Part shown: piece after piece, positions 1 through 8,092 of the stretch
How the letters are laid out: every line of letters begins with the position of its first letter
How positions within the stretch are numbered: position 1 is the first letter of the stretch
Assembly: GCA_964367055.1 (NCBI GenBank)
Contig: CAYIWD010000005.1
Coordinates: 1 to 34,468, forward strand
DNA: 34,468 bases
Direction of reading: 5' to 3'
From: UM-FILTER-39-64 sp964367055
Lineage (GTDB): Bacteria > Patescibacteriota > Minisyncoccia > UBA6257 > UBA9933
Made by a program: the position numbers and the translations under genes
The notes under the pieces: generated by a model
What the model was told of the DNA's origin: nothing
Database searches by the model: none
Seen by the model: only the letters and a program-made list of their open reading frames with translations

Positions 1-1118
1 CCGATCTCGATAAAAACAAGAATTAAAATATAAGCGATAGCTGGATTTAATTTTTTGAAAATCGCCTCATCGATTTTTATTTTGCGCGATTTCAACCACA
101 TTAAAACAATAAAAATTCCCTCCACAGCTATAAAAACGCCACCAACTACGCTAACCAAAGCCAAAAAACTTTGAAAGCCAGCGAGAAATAAAAGCAAGGG
201 CGCGGCAATTACCACCAGCCCAGCTAAAATTTTGGGAAATTTTAAATCGTATCCTAAAGCATTTTTAACATCCAAACCAACCACGATATAAGAGCTCCAA
301 AGCGAAATTAAACCGAAAATTCCGACTAAAAATAAAATAAACGGGCTGACGCTACCAATAAGTCCGGAAACCGCGTCTTCGGAAACCGCGCCCGAAAGCC
401 CTAAAACGCCAAATATGAATAAAAGATAAACAAAAGCAGGAATAATTGTGCCTAAAATAATTGATTTTTTGACATATGAAGTTTCACTATTAGATTTTAT
501 TTTTTGAAAATAATTAATAATCGCTGGAATCGCCACCCGGCCAGCTAAAGAAAAAAGAATTATTCCATAAGGCAGAAAAATATTCTTGAGGTTGAAAGTA
601 GGAGCAGAAATTATTTTATCAAAGTGAGCGCTAGCGAAAACAAAAAGTAAAACAGCGATTAAAATAATGCCGCTAGTAATTAAAAATTCCGAAAAGGCCA
701 TACGTCTGATTTCCAAAAAAATCGCCATTGAACCAAGAAACCAAAAAATCAGAATTTTTAAAATATCGGAAGCGATAAGGCCCGTCGGCAAAATCAAGCC
801 CAAAAAACTTGATGAAAGAATCAAATAAACCGTTAAAACCAAAAGCATTCCCAAAATAGAAGTTAAAGCCGCTAAGCAAAAACCAGCTCTGCCTAAATAA
901 ATTTTCGCATATCCCGGAAAACGATGCTGTCCAACAGTTTTAATAATTACCTCGGCATACATCAAATGAATAATAATAAAAACAAAAGTTAAAATTCCTA
1001 AATAAAATAAACCGGCGATAATGCCGGCGTTCATAAAGACAAATGGCAGGCCGAAAATACCCGCACCAATAATTGCGCCGGCAAGTAGCGCAGCCGGCAA
1101 AATTAGATTCCTATACAT
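1..1118 (-). CDS. Amino-acid permease, HAAAP/APC-type (3' end outside window)
   Basis: Integral membrane transporter, probably a proton-coupled amino-acid symporter. I translated the reverse strand from an ATG at 1118; it stays open to the window edge, giving about 372 residues, so the C-terminus is missing. Residues about 8-25 read PAALLAGAIIGAGIFGLPF, matching the glycine-rich unwound first helix of aromatic amino-acid permeases (Trp/Tyr/hydroxy-amino-acid family). HRFPGYAKIYLG follows the second helix. About ten hydrophobic helices can be counted. The start overlaps the stop of the upstream mgtC-like gene by 8 bases, so the two are translationally coupled at the end of a minus-strand operon. 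The substrate cannot be told from sequence; the family assignment is firmer than the substrate. Confidence 0.8.
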   Translation of the reverse strand, partial: MYRNLILPAALLAGAIIGAGIFGLPFVFMNAGIIAGLFYLGILTFVFIIIHLMYAEVIIKTVGQHRFPGYAKIYLGRAGFCLAALTSILGMLLVLTVYLILSSSFLGLILPTGLIASDILKILIFWFLGSMAIFLEIRRMAFSEFLITSGIILIAVLLFVFASAHFDKIISAPTFNLKNIFLPYGIILFSLAGRVAIPAIINYFQKIKSNSETSYVKKSIILGTIIPAFVYLLFIFGVLGLSGAVSEDAVSGLIGSVSPFILFLVGIFGLISLWSSYIVVGLDVKNALGYDLKFPKILAGLVVIAAPLLLFLAGFQSFLALVSVVGGVFIAVEGIFIVLMWLKSRKIKIDEAIFKKLNPAIAYILILVFIEI

Positions 1119-1542
1119 CAGATATTTTTTGGGCAATTTTTTCTTCAATCAACCAGAAAACCACAAAAATTAAAAACACTAGAAAAGCGCTAAAAATCGA
1201 CAGCCAATAAAATTTAAATCCTACTGCCATGCCAATCCCAGCCGCTACCCACAAACCAGCAGCCGTAGTCAAACCAACTAAATGAGAATGGTGAAACATT
1301 ATGACACCGGCGCCGATAAAACCAACGCCAATCACGATTTGAGAAGGAATTTGAGAGATATTAAAAGCGGGGCCGGAAAATTTTTCCCAACCCATTACCG
1401 AAATAATAGTAAAAAGGGCTGAGCCCAAACTAACTAAAGCAAAAGTGCGCATTCCAGCGTCTTTTTTTGAAAGTTGTCTTTCTAATCCTACTAAGGCACC
1501 TAAAATTGTTGCCAAAACAAGTTGGCCAAAAATTTCTAACAT
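1111..1542 (-). CDS. MgtC/SapB family membrane protein
   Basis: A 143-residue inner-membrane protein. Residues 19-35 contain GLERQ...K.AGMRTFAL, the N-terminal signature of the MgtC/SapB/YhiD family, followed by about four hydrophobic helices; the last (about 115-135) is very rich in Phe, Val and Ile. The soluble C-terminal domain of long MgtC proteins is absent, so this is the short SapB-like form. Family members are linked to magnesium limitation and to virulence in some pathogens, but the biochemical role is unsettled. It lies between the EF-like gene upstream (22-base gap) and the permease downstream (8-base overlap). No Mg-responsive leader is visible. Confidence 0.85.
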   Translation of the reverse strand: MLEIFGQLVLATILGALVGLERQLSKKDAGMRTFALVSLGSALFTIISVMGWEKFSGPAFNISQIPSQIVIGVGFIGAGVIMFHHSHLVGLTTAAGLWVAAGIGMAVGFKFYWLSIFSAFLVFLIFVVFWLIEEKIAQKISDV

Positions 1543-1564
1543 TTTACTAAACTATAAACTATGT

Positions 1565-1816
1565 TTAAACTTTAAAAATTTTGTCTCCTTCGTGGACTTT
1601 TTCTTCTACTTTAATTCCCACTTCCTGACCCTTCTTAGCGCTTTTGATATCTTTATGGTCATACTGCATTGAATCAATTGTTTGAACAAAATCAGTATGT
1701 GTGCCTTTAAAATGGACTTCGCTTCCAACATCCATTGCGGTATTAAATTTTACAATCGCCACGCCAATGCCGCCGTAATAATGGGTTATTTCGCCGATTG
1801 GTTTTTCTTCTGCCAT
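1565..1816 (-). CDS. Translation elongation factor-like small protein (EF-Tu domain 2-like barrel)
   Basis: An 83-residue protein with no GTPase domain. The pattern resembles the beta-barrel domain 2 of translational GTPases: IGEITHYYGGIGVAIVKF opens the barrel, and VGSEVHFKG and EGDKIFKV resemble the KVGD/VKEGD turns of EF-Tu domain 2. Stand-alone proteins of this kind are widely annotated as elongation-factor-like proteins; their role is unknown. It lies in the minus-strand operon between the LOG-like gene (18-base gap) and mgtC. No metal-binding or catalytic motif is visible. Family recognition is reasonable; any function in translation is only inferred from fold similarity. Confidence 0.7.
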   Translation of the reverse strand: MAEEKPIGEITHYYGGIGVAIVKFNTAMDVGSEVHFKGTHTDFVQTIDSMQYDHKDIKSAKKGQEVGIKVEEKVHEGDKIFKV

Positions 1817-1834
1817 AAAATTTTATAGCGTATT

Positions 1835-2407
1835 TTACTTCCGACCTTTTTCTTTTTTAATTATTTCAATTAATTTTGCCACCAATTCTTTTGGGTTATC
1901 GGAAAAAATTATTTTTCCTTTCATTTCTTCAGCGCGGTGAGATTTTTCAAGCAGGGTTTTAATAAATTCATCAGTTTCCCACTCGCCTTCTAAAACGCCA
2001 ATGGGCTTTCTATCTTCAAAGGCAATGGTAAATTCATTAATCGTCCCCATTCTGCCACATCCTACAATCACCGCGTCCGCTGCCCTCGTCAGTAGTAAAT
2101 TTCTGCCCGAATAACCAAAGCCGGTATAAATAATTAAATCTTGATAATCGATCGGCAGATGATATGTTTCTAAATGCTCTTTTTCCGATTCAGCTGGAGA
2201 TATTCCCACTATAATGCCATTAGCAGATTTAGCGCCCTTAGCTGCCCAGTAGGGAAAGCCAGTGGTCGCTCCATTTACTAAAACTGCTCCCTGGCGAATA
2301 ATTTCTTTGCCTAATTCTTCTGCTTTAAGAAAAGCGGACTCACCGCATTGGCTAGTTTCAGCGGCGCCAGAAACACAGATTTTATATTTAGGATGATTAC
2401 TATTCAT
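1835..2407 (-). CDS. LOG/SLOG-superfamily Rossmann protein (TIGR00725-like)
   Basis: 190 residues with a Rossmann-like fold related to LOG (lysine decarboxylase-like) and Moco-carrier proteins. YKICVSGAAETS (residues 8-19) opens the fold. GAVLVNGATTGFPYWAAKGA follows, as in nucleotide-binding members. The LOG signature PGGxGTxxE appears as GCGRMGTINE at 116-125: the GT..E core is kept but the leading Pro-Gly is not. LOG enzymes release cytokinin bases from their phosphoribosides; other SLOG members bind nucleotides or Moco. With the altered motif I would not assign an enzyme activity. A short hairpin (ACTCG/CGAGT, 2422-2438) lies between this gene and the nuclease gene upstream in the same operon. 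Confidence 0.7.
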   Translation of the reverse strand: MNSNHPKYKICVSGAAETSQCGESAFLKAEELGKEIIRQGAVLVNGATTGFPYWAAKGAKSANGIIVGISPAESEKEHLETYHLPIDYQDLIIYTGFGYSGRNLLLTRAADAVIVGCGRMGTINEFTIAFEDRKPIGVLEGEWETDEFIKTLLEKSHRAEEMKGKIIFSDNPKELVAKLIEIIKKEKGRK

Positions 2408-2446
2408 AGATGCGATTCAAAACTCGGATTTTTCGAGTCGCTTTAA

Positions 2447-3835
2447 TTATATCACAATTTCTTCTCCCAATGAAGGTATATATGCCTCAATCGCAAGCTC
2501 ATCTTTGATTTTTTGAACCAAGGGCAACATCTCCTCTTCTTCGCCTTGAACCACAAAAACTTTTTTTAAACTTAACCGCATTGGCCGCAACCAACCTAAA
2601 ATTTGCTTTTGGTCAGCGTGAGCCGAGTAGCCGCCAATGGCTTTAACTCGACACCTAACCGAAACTTTCTCGCCGAAGATTTTTACATTTTTAACGCCAT
2701 CTAAAATTCGCCTACCCAAAGAGCCGTTAACCTGATAACCAATAAACAAAATCGTGCTTTTCGAGTCGGATAAATAGCGCATTTCATGATGCAGGATTCT
2801 CCCGCCTTCTGACATTCCTGAGCCAGCAATAATCACTTTTGGCGGCTTCACATCATTAATTTCTTTTGATTCTTCAGTTGTTAATGTCATTTTCAAGCCC
2901 GGGAAGTTAAAAATCGCGTCATCTTTTTGGAACAAATTAATCGCTTCTTGGTCAAAGTAATTTTTGTTTTGGGAATATTTCTTATAAACCGAAGTTAACC
3001 TGATAGCTAATGGGCTATCAATAAAAATTGGCACTTTGGGGATTCTGTTATTTTCCACTAATTCATTAAGCTCGAACAAAAGTTCTTGGGTTCGTTCCAT
3101 CGCAAAAGCAGGAATCATTAAAACTCCGCCGGCTTCTACGCTTTCCTCAATAACATCTTCAAGCACATCTTTACGGGCCAAAATATTTTCGTGAATTCGA
3201 TTGCCGTAAGCCGATTCAATTAAAACATAATCAGCCTTATTTATTATCTCCGTATCTTTAACCAAGGGAGCTGGCGTATTGCCCAAGTCGCCAGAAAAAA
3301 CAATACTTTTGCCTGCCTCGCCAAAGGGCGGGCCGCTTTCCTTAACCTTAATAAAAGCCGAGCCCAGAATGTGGCCAGCGTCATGAAACTCAACTTCCAA
3401 TTCGTCGGTTAATGGGCCAATTTTTAATTTCTGATGATAATTAACGGTTTGCCATAGAGACATCATTTCGTTAATGTCCTCTAAATTATAAAGAGGCGTT
3501 AATTTTTTTTCTTCAGCTTCTTTTTTTAAAATATGTTCAGAATCAATTAAAAGCTGTTCACTAAAATCTCTGGTTGGCGCAGTAGAAAAAATTTTACCCC
3601 TGAAGCCATCTCTATAAAGTTTAGGCAAGCGGCCAATATGGTCAATGTGGCTGTGGGTGACTAAAACCGCTTCAATGGTTTTCGGGTCATAAAGAAACGA
3701 TTCGTAGTTATGACGTTCGCCAAAACTACTGCCTTGATACAAACCGCAATCAATTAAAATTCTGGTTGAACCAGATTCTAATAAATAATTGGCGCCGCTG
3801 ACACTTTTAGCGCCTCCGCAAAAAGTTAATTTCAT
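2447..3835 (-). CDS. Beta-CASP metallo-beta-lactamase RNA nuclease
   Basis: A 462-residue cytoplasmic RNase of the CPSF73/TTHA0252 type. Residues 61-69 are HSHIDHIGR, the zinc-binding HxHxDH motif. GHILGSAF near 154 and FSGDLG near 180 supply further metal ligands. The beta-CASP and RNA-specificity regions are visible as IPAFAMERTQE, SGMSEGGRILHH and GYSAHADQKQIL. Length and motif order match single-domain bacterial CPSF-like nucleases; there is no extra KH domain. It is the first gene of the minus-strand operon running to the window start and is divergent from the small gene pair beginning at 3938. The RNA substrate is unknown; 3'-end processing or decay is the family role. Confidence 0.88.
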   Translation of the reverse strand: MKLTFCGGAKSVSGANYLLESGSTRILIDCGLYQGSSFGERHNYESFLYDPKTIEAVLVTHSHIDHIGRLPKLYRDGFRGKIFSTAPTRDFSEQLLIDSEHILKKEAEEKKLTPLYNLEDINEMMSLWQTVNYHQKLKIGPLTDELEVEFHDAGHILGSAFIKVKESGPPFGEAGKSIVFSGDLGNTPAPLVKDTEIINKADYVLIESAYGNRIHENILARKDVLEDVIEESVEAGGVLMIPAFAMERTQELLFELNELVENNRIPKVPIFIDSPLAIRLTSVYKKYSQNKNYFDQEAINLFQKDDAIFNFPGLKMTLTTEESKEINDVKPPKVIIAGSGMSEGGRILHHEMRYLSDSKSTILFIGYQVNGSLGRRILDGVKNVKIFGEKVSVRCRVKAIGGYSAHADQKQILGWLRPMRLSLKKVFVVQGEEEEMLPLVQKIKDELAIEAYIPSLGEEIVI

Positions 3836-3873
3836 AGGTTGATTGTATAGATTTTAAGGCAAAAACACAACTA

Positions 3874-3902
3874 TTTACAAATTGTAAGAAGTATGCTAAT
3901 AT
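3874..3902 (+). promoter_or_regulatory. Sigma70-type promoter for small gene pair
   Basis: TTTACA (3874-3879) and TAATAT (3897-3902) are separated by 17 bases, with a TGC extended -10 just upstream. The expected start site is near 3909, leaving about 29 bases of leader containing AAGGAGGTGAT (3923-3933). Confidence 0.6.
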
Positions 3903-3937
3903 ATAAACAGAAAATTAAAAACAAGGAGGTGATTTTG

Positions 3938-4180
3938 GTGAAGACAGCAGTAATTGTTTTAAAGATTATATTAATCCTTTCGGGTGTAGTTGTTATGTTG
4001 GGGACTGTGGGCCAGAGTGATTTCGAGAGTATAATCATCAAGAAGGAAATCACTCCATTTTGGCATCTAGTCATGATGGCGGTAATGGGTTTGGCCCTTG
4101 CACTGGCGGGAATATTTTTCCCATTGCCAAAAGGAGGAGACCACAAATGGAAAATTTACAGTGGCAACCGGAAGGGATAA
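3938..4180 (+). CDS. Small two-helix membrane protein, unknown function
   Basis: 80 residues from a GTG at 3938. I chose this start because the very strong Shine-Dalgarno AAGGAGGTGA (3923-3932) ends 5 bases before it; the longer reading frame from 3893 would place the Shine-Dalgarno inside the coding region. Two hydrophobic segments, about residues 4-24 and 43-62, suggest a small inner-membrane hairpin, followed by a short basic tail (KWKIYSGNRK). No family is recognised. Its last 34 bases overlap the next gene in another frame, so the pair is translationally coupled. Composition looks less AT-biased than in neighbouring operons. Confidence 0.6.
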   Translation: MKTAVIVLKIILILSGVVVMLGTVGQSDFESIIIKKEITPFWHLVMMAVMGLALALAGIFFPLPKGGDHKWKIYSGNRKG

Positions 4181-4350
4181 TTTGCCTTCATTGTGGGGCG
4201 CCCAACCCAGATCGAGGAGATGTCTGTGGCAACTGCGGTGAAAATCCATTTGTTGGGCCAAAGATATTGACTCCGGCTCAACTTGAGATTAAACATGCGA
4301 TAGATCGCCGCGCGCCGTCGTCCTCGCAAGACCCCAATTCTCATTTTTAG
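4147..4350 (+). CDS. Small zinc-ribbon protein
   Basis: 67 residues from the ATG at 4147, which follows AAGGAGGAGA (4131-4140). The longer frame from 4060 lacks a ribosome site and runs inside the preceding gene. Residues 13-30 read CLHCGAPNPDRGDVCGNC, a CxxC...CxxC zinc ribbon like those of small bacterial zinc-ribbon proteins. The C-terminus is low complexity (RRAPSSSQDPNSHF). The stop codon TAG (4348-4350) lies inside the transcription terminator hairpin: coding sequence supplies the 5' arm and the final stop base begins the 3' arm. Function unknown; ribbons of this size often mediate protein or nucleic-acid contacts. Confidence 0.65.
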   Translation: MENLQWQPEGIICLHCGAPNPDRGDVCGNCGENPFVGPKILTPAQLEIKHAIDRRAPSSSQDPNSHF

Positions 4351-4362
4351 GGGTCTTTTTTT
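4328..4362 (+). terminator. Intrinsic terminator overlapping the zinc-ribbon stop codon
   Basis: AAGACCCC (4328-4335) pairs perfectly with GGGGTCTT (4350-4357), followed by a run of Ts to 4362. The 5' arm codes for the last residues of the zinc-ribbon protein. Confidence 0.85.
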
Positions 4363-4368
4363 ATCCGC

Positions 4369-4397
4369 TTGTCTTTTATAAAAACCTTGTTTAAAAT
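4369..4397 (+). promoter_or_regulatory. Promoter giving a leaderless ferredoxin mRNA
   Basis: TTGTCT (4369-4374), 17 bases, TAAAAT (4392-4397). The ATG at 4404 lies 6 bases after the -10 box, so transcription should begin at or next to the start codon. No Shine-Dalgarno is present. Confidence 0.6.
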
Positions 4398-4403
4398 TAA
4401 AAA

Positions 4404-4625
4404 ATGCTAAAAATTATTCATGAGCGGCCAAAATGTATTAGCTGCGGTTCATGCGTGGCGGTTTGCCCGAGCTACTTTGAGCTTGACTCAAAAGACGGTT
4501 TAGCGAACCTAAAAAACTCAAAAAGACTCAGCGATGGTTCTGAAGAATTAGAAGTAGATAAAGCTGATTGCATCAAAGAAGCGATTGATGTTTGCCCGGT
4601 TCAAATTATTAAGACAAAAAAGTGA
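4404..4625 (+). CDS. Single-cluster [4Fe-4S] ferredoxin
   Basis: 73 residues. CISCGSCVAVCP at 11-22 gives CxxCxxCxxxCP cysteines, and CIKEAIDVCPVQII near the C-terminus provides a further Cys-Pro ligand motif. The second cluster motif of 2[4Fe-4S] ferredoxins is absent, so one [4Fe-4S] cluster is expected, probably with a structural disulfide. It transfers electrons at low potential. It ends 3 bases from the stop of the convergent flavin reductase gene, a plausible redox partner, which in turn lies in an operon with the Fe-S assembly genes that could supply its cluster. It ends in TGA, evidence that UGA is a stop here. Start supported by the promoter 6 bases upstream. Confidence 0.85.
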   Translation: MLKIIHERPKCISCGSCVAVCPSYFELDSKDGLANLKNSKRLSDGSEELEVDKADCIKEAIDVCPVQIIKTKK

Positions 4626-4627
4626 AT

Positions 4628-5320
4628 TTAGAAGGACTCGATTTTGATAAATTTTTCTATCACACCGCAGTTTTTTAATTCTTGGTATCTATCGCTGACA
4701 AACTCTCTCGGCCCGCAGATAAAATAATACTTTTCTTTTAAATTCTTAAGATATTTTTTAAGAATTTCAATATCAATTCGGCAGCATTCGCTGATGCATT
4801 TGTCTTTTATTTCTTCTCTTGTAATAAGATAAATGATTTTTAGGTTCGGCCAGTTTTTCGCAATTTTATTTAATTCTTTAAAAAAAACAATCTCTTTTTT
4901 AGTTCTGTTGCTGTAAAACAGGGTAATTTTCTGATTCGATTTCTGCTCATAAAAATCTTTAATCACGCTATAAAAAGGCGCGATGCCGATGCCGGCGGAC
5001 AAAAAAACCAGATTTTTCATTGATTTTTTCGGGTAAAAATTACCGTGGCTAGAACCGATTTCAATTTTTTCGCCGATTTTCATATTATACAGGCACGAAG
5101 AAAAAACACCGGCTTTTTTGACTGTGATGCTTAAAAACTTTTCGCTCGGCAAGCTGGAAATTGTATACGCCCTGATTTTTCTTTCAGCGCGATTATCTAA
5201 AAACGAAAACAAAGAAAATTGCCCGGGTTTGAAATCAAAAATTTCACCCTCAACGGGTTTAAATTTTAAAGTAATAACGTCTTTGGTCTCTTTATTTTTT
5301 CCTTTTAGAACGAAATTCAT
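4628..5320 (-). CDS. FAD/NAD(P)-binding ferredoxin reductase-like oxidoreductase
   Basis: 230 residues of the ferredoxin-NADP+ reductase superfamily. The FAD-binding barrel contains FKPGQF (30-35) and RAYTISS (50-56), the RxYS/T motif that holds the flavin. The NAD(P) domain has SAGIGIAPFYS (108-118) and CGPREFV near 202. No 2Fe-2S domain is fused, so an external ferredoxin is probably used; the ferredoxin gene converges on it from 4404. The start overlaps the end of the IscU/NifU gene by 29 bases, indicating translational coupling in the operon DHS-like/cysteine desulfurase/scaffold/reductase. A role in supplying electrons for Fe-S assembly is an inference from this context. Nucleotide preference is not evident. 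Confidence 0.82.
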   Translation of the reverse strand: MNFVLKGKNKETKDVITLKFKPVEGEIFDFKPGQFSLFSFLDNRAERKIRAYTISSLPSEKFLSITVKKAGVFSSCLYNMKIGEKIEIGSSHGNFYPKKSMKNLVFLSAGIGIAPFYSVIKDFYEQKSNQKITLFYSNRTKKEIVFFKELNKIAKNWPNLKIIYLITREEIKDKCISECCRIDIEILKKYLKNLKEKYYFICGPREFVSDRYQELKNCGVIEKFIKIESF

Positions 5321-5753
5321 TAATCGCTTGTTTTAACGCATCAAGGCCCAAGATAGAACAATGAAATTTTAATGGCGGCAGTCCGGCTAATCTTTTAACA
5401 ATTTCTTGCGGCGTTAATTCCAAAGCTTTATCAATTGTCATTCCGCCTTTCTCGGTTAACACTTCTGACATCATTGATGTTGAAGCAATTGCTGAAGCGC
5501 AACCGTAAGTCCGCCACTTGCATTCTTTTATTCTTTCGGTTTTTGGGTCAATTTTTAGCCAAACAGTCATGACATCGCCACATATCGGGTTTCCGCTCGT
5601 GCCTTTGGCGTCAAACTTATAATTTATTTCATCAGTCAGGACATTGCGCGGGTTTAAAAAATGGTCCTTAACGATTTCGCTGTAAAGCCATTTCTTATCA
5701 GTATTTCTGTCAACTACGTCCGCTTTTTTAATTTTTTGTTTTTTGTTTTTCAT
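5292..5753 (-). CDS. iscU: Fe-S cluster assembly scaffold, IscU/NifU N-terminal family
   Basis: 153 residues. Conserved cluster-binding cysteines are C58 (GNPICGD), C85 (RTYGCASAIA) and C132 (LKFHCSILG), with the IscU aspartate at 60. The first 35 residues are a Lys-rich extension before the conserved HFLNPRN. The IscU LPPVK chaperone-binding motif appears as LPPLK (125-129), close to HscA recognition, although no hscA is in the window. Sulfur would come from the cysteine desulfurase encoded two bases upstream. Its 3' end overlaps the reductase gene by 29 bases. NifU versus IscU naming cannot be settled; it lacks the NifU ferredoxin-like and C-terminal domains. Confidence 0.9.
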   Translation of the reverse strand: MKNKKQKIKKADVVDRNTDKKWLYSEIVKDHFLNPRNVLTDEINYKFDAKGTSGNPICGDVMTVWLKIDPKTERIKECKWRTYGCASAIASTSMMSEVLTEKGGMTIDKALELTPQEIVKRLAGLPPLKFHCSILGLDALKQAINEFRSKRKK

Positions 5754-5755
5754 TT

Positions 5756-6925
5756 TTAATATTTAGCTGCCATCTTTCTTAAATCGCTTACGACTTTCGG
5801 CAGAATTTTTAAAACATAATCCAATTCTTTTTTTGTAGTTTTTCTTCCTAAACTTAAACGCAAAGAATCATGGGCTAAGCCCTCCTTCAATCCCAAAGCA
5901 AGCAAAACATGCGAAGGAGTTAGGTCAGAAGAAGTGCAAGCTGAGCCAGTTGAGGCGGAAATTCCGTATTGGTCTAAATGCAAAATTAATGCCTCACCTT
6001 CAGCGCCCGGAAGCGAAAGGTTAATATTATTCGGCAATCTCTTTTGCGGGTGGCCATTTAGACGGCTGCGGGGGATAATTTTCAAAATATTTTTAATAAA
6101 ATAATCGCGTAGTTTTTTTAAGCGCTGGCTCTCTTTAGTTTTTAATTTTTCGGCTAATTTTAACGCTTCAGAAAAACCGACAATTAAAGCCGGATTTTCT
6201 GTGCCAGCCCGCAGTCCCATTTCTTGATTGCCACCCACAATCAATGGCTCAATTTTATAATTTTTATTAACATACAAACAACCTATTCCTTTTGGCCCAT
6301 AAATTTTTGAGCCGTTCAAAGTTAAAAGGTCAACGCCTAAACCACTGATTTTTAAATTTAAAGCGCCGGCAGATTGGCAAGCATCAGAGTGAAAAGCAGG
6401 CAAAGGATTTTCTTTTCTAAAATTTCTAATAATCTTAGAGATTTTCTTAATGGGCTGAATTGTTCCGATTTCATTATTCGCGTACATTATTGAAACCAAA
6501 ATCGTTTTTTTGGTTAAGGCTTTTTTTAATTCATTAAGTTTTACAATTCCTTGAGAGTCGACATTTAAATAAGTAATTTTAAACCCCTGTTTTTCCAATT
6601 TTTTGGCTGATTCTAAAACCGCTTTGTGCTCAATTTTAGAAACAATAATATGGTTACCTTTGTCTTTATACGCGTGAGCAATGCCAAAAATCGTTAAATT
6701 AGCTGATTCAGTGCCAGAACCAGTAAAAATAATTTCATGTGGCGACACGCCTAAAATTTTTGCCACATCTTCCCGGCTATTTTCAATCGCGGCTTTTGCC
6801 TCACGGCCAAGCGAATATAAAGAAGAAGCATTGCCAAACGCGGTTGTTAAATATGGCTTCATTTTTTGAAGCACGGCCGGGTCAATATAGGTGGTGGCGG
6901 CGTAATCTAAATAAATATTTTTCAT
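5756..6925 (-). CDS. iscS: Cysteine desulfurase, NifS/IscS family
   Basis: 389-residue PLP enzyme converting cysteine to alanine and enzyme-bound persulfide. Visible motifs: TGSGTESANL (68-77), active-site His100 in KIEHKAVL, Asp181 in HSDACQSAGA, the PLP lysine K207 in NGSKIYGPKG, and catalytic Cys330 in STGSACTSSD. The residue before the PLP lysine is Ser rather than the His of the usual S-x-H-K motif. The cysteine lies on a loop of the group I (IscS/NifS) type. The start overlaps the upstream deoxyhypusine-synthase-like gene by 4 bases (ATGA), and the scaffold gene follows after 2 bases. Probably the sulfur source for the scaffold and possibly for tRNA thiolation. Confidence 0.92.
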   Translation of the reverse strand: MKNIYLDYAATTYIDPAVLQKMKPYLTTAFGNASSLYSLGREAKAAIENSREDVAKILGVSPHEIIFTGSGTESANLTIFGIAHAYKDKGNHIIVSKIEHKAVLESAKKLEKQGFKITYLNVDSQGIVKLNELKKALTKKTILVSIMYANNEIGTIQPIKKISKIIRNFRKENPLPAFHSDACQSAGALNLKISGLGVDLLTLNGSKIYGPKGIGCLYVNKNYKIEPLIVGGNQEMGLRAGTENPALIVGFSEALKLAEKLKTKESQRLKKLRDYFIKNILKIIPRSRLNGHPQKRLPNNINLSLPGAEGEALILHLDQYGISASTGSACTSSDLTPSHVLLALGLKEGLAHDSLRLSLGRKTTKKELDYVLKILPKVVSDLRKMAAKY

Positions 6926-8009
6926 TTATAGATAATTCTAACTGGCGTTTTGCTCCAGTCAAAAATTGGTTTTGCTCTATTATTAGCGTCTTTTAGAGAT
7001 TTTTCAAGCAGGGCTTGGGCTATAAACGGCAAAGCAATGGTGATATCGCAAAAACATTGAACTTTTTTCGCGCCGCGGCTCACCTTACCCCATGATTGAG
7101 CTTCTTCAAAAGTGCAGCCGCTCAAACCGCCAAATTGCGACGCGTCAGTTGTAATTTGAATAGCAAAGGAATGCGACTTGCGCAGACCTTGTTTTTCTAA
7201 AATCGGTTTATCGCTTTTAATGTAATCGGGGTCAGCCAAATTCGGCGTGATTTCCGCGGTTTGCTGAATATAATTTTTCGGTTCGCCGCCGCCCAGATAT
7301 ATTACTCCAGTTTTATTGGAATTCAAAGTCAGATAAGCGGATTCAGACAAATCCTTAATACTATCAACGATAAAAGTTTTTTTATGTTTCATGGCGCTAT
7401 ACCAAATCGCAATACCAATATAACTATTGCCAAAAGCCGGAATAAAAATCGGCACACCATATTTATAAGCGTTAATTAAAATTGAATCTTTGTCTTTGGA
7501 AATTTTTAAAAGTTCTCTACCTAAAAGCCAAATAATTTCCCGCGAGGAATAAATCTTATTTTCTTCTAAATATTTATCGGCAATTTTTTTAATAAAAAAT
7601 TCTCCAGCCAATAAATCTTTTTCTTCAGCAAAAATATCATGAAACCTGACTATGCCGTCTTTAAAAAGCTCACAATCATTAACATACGACTGGCCCAGAT
7701 AATGTTTTTTAGCCATTGTTTCAAAAATTTCGTGGAACATCTGCGCGCCAGTGGAAGCCACCGCGTCAACCATTCGGTTTTTAATCAAGAATGTAATAAT
7801 TTTACGCATGCCAGCCGGCACAATGGCGCCAGAAATTCCCAGCCAAATAGTGTTTTTTTCTCTTTTAACATTTCTTGCCAGATTTTTGCGGCCTCGCCTA
7901 ATTTTCTCGCCTGAAAACCGCTAAAAGACAAATTCTCAACTAAATCAGAAGTTAATTGTTTTTTAATACTTATTGGCTTGGTTTTGTTTTTTAAAAATTT
8001 GTTTTGCAT
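6922..8009 (-). CDS. Deoxyhypusine synthase family protein with apparent frameshift
   Basis: Two overlapping reading frames together make one protein of about 362 residues. The upstream frame (8009 to about 7853) encodes the N-terminus, including SGFQARKLGEAAKIWQEML; the downstream frame (about 7853 to 6922) continues with IWLGISGAIVPAGMRKII. The frames meet at a run of seven As on the coding strand (7853-7859); eight or five As, or a -1 slip, would restore a continuous protein. The downstream part has STGAQMFHE, GGGEPKN and the catalytic-lysine motif SWGKV expected in this NAD-dependent family. Bacteria lack eIF5A, and bacterial homologues are thought to act in polyamine metabolism (for example homospermidine formation). 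It heads the iron-sulfur operon. Sequencing error, slippage and a recent pseudogene are all possible. Confidence 0.75.
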
Positions 8010-8040
8010 GCCGTATCTTAATTATACAAAATTTTGTCAT

Positions 8041-8075
8041 TAAAAAAATAAAACAGGGCAACCGAAGTTACCCTG
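8041..8075 (-). terminator. Intrinsic terminator with UUCG tetraloop
   Basis: On the minus strand CAGGGTAAC-TTCG-GTTGCCCTG (8054-8075) forms a nine-pair stem with one G-U pair, closed by the stable C(UUCG)G loop and followed by TTTTATTTTTTT. It ends the membrane-protein gene at 8093. Confidence 0.88.
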
Positions 8076-8092
8076 CGTTGCGTATAAACAAA

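Noticed and set aside
1445..1672. 75-codon plus-strand frame over mgtC and the EF-like gene
   Set aside because: Antisense shadow of two well-supported genes, with no ribosome site.
4404..4625. Alternative genetic code with UGA read as glycine (as in Gracilibacteria)
   Set aside because: The ferredoxin ends at TGA right after a complete domain, and no gene here needs UGA read-through.
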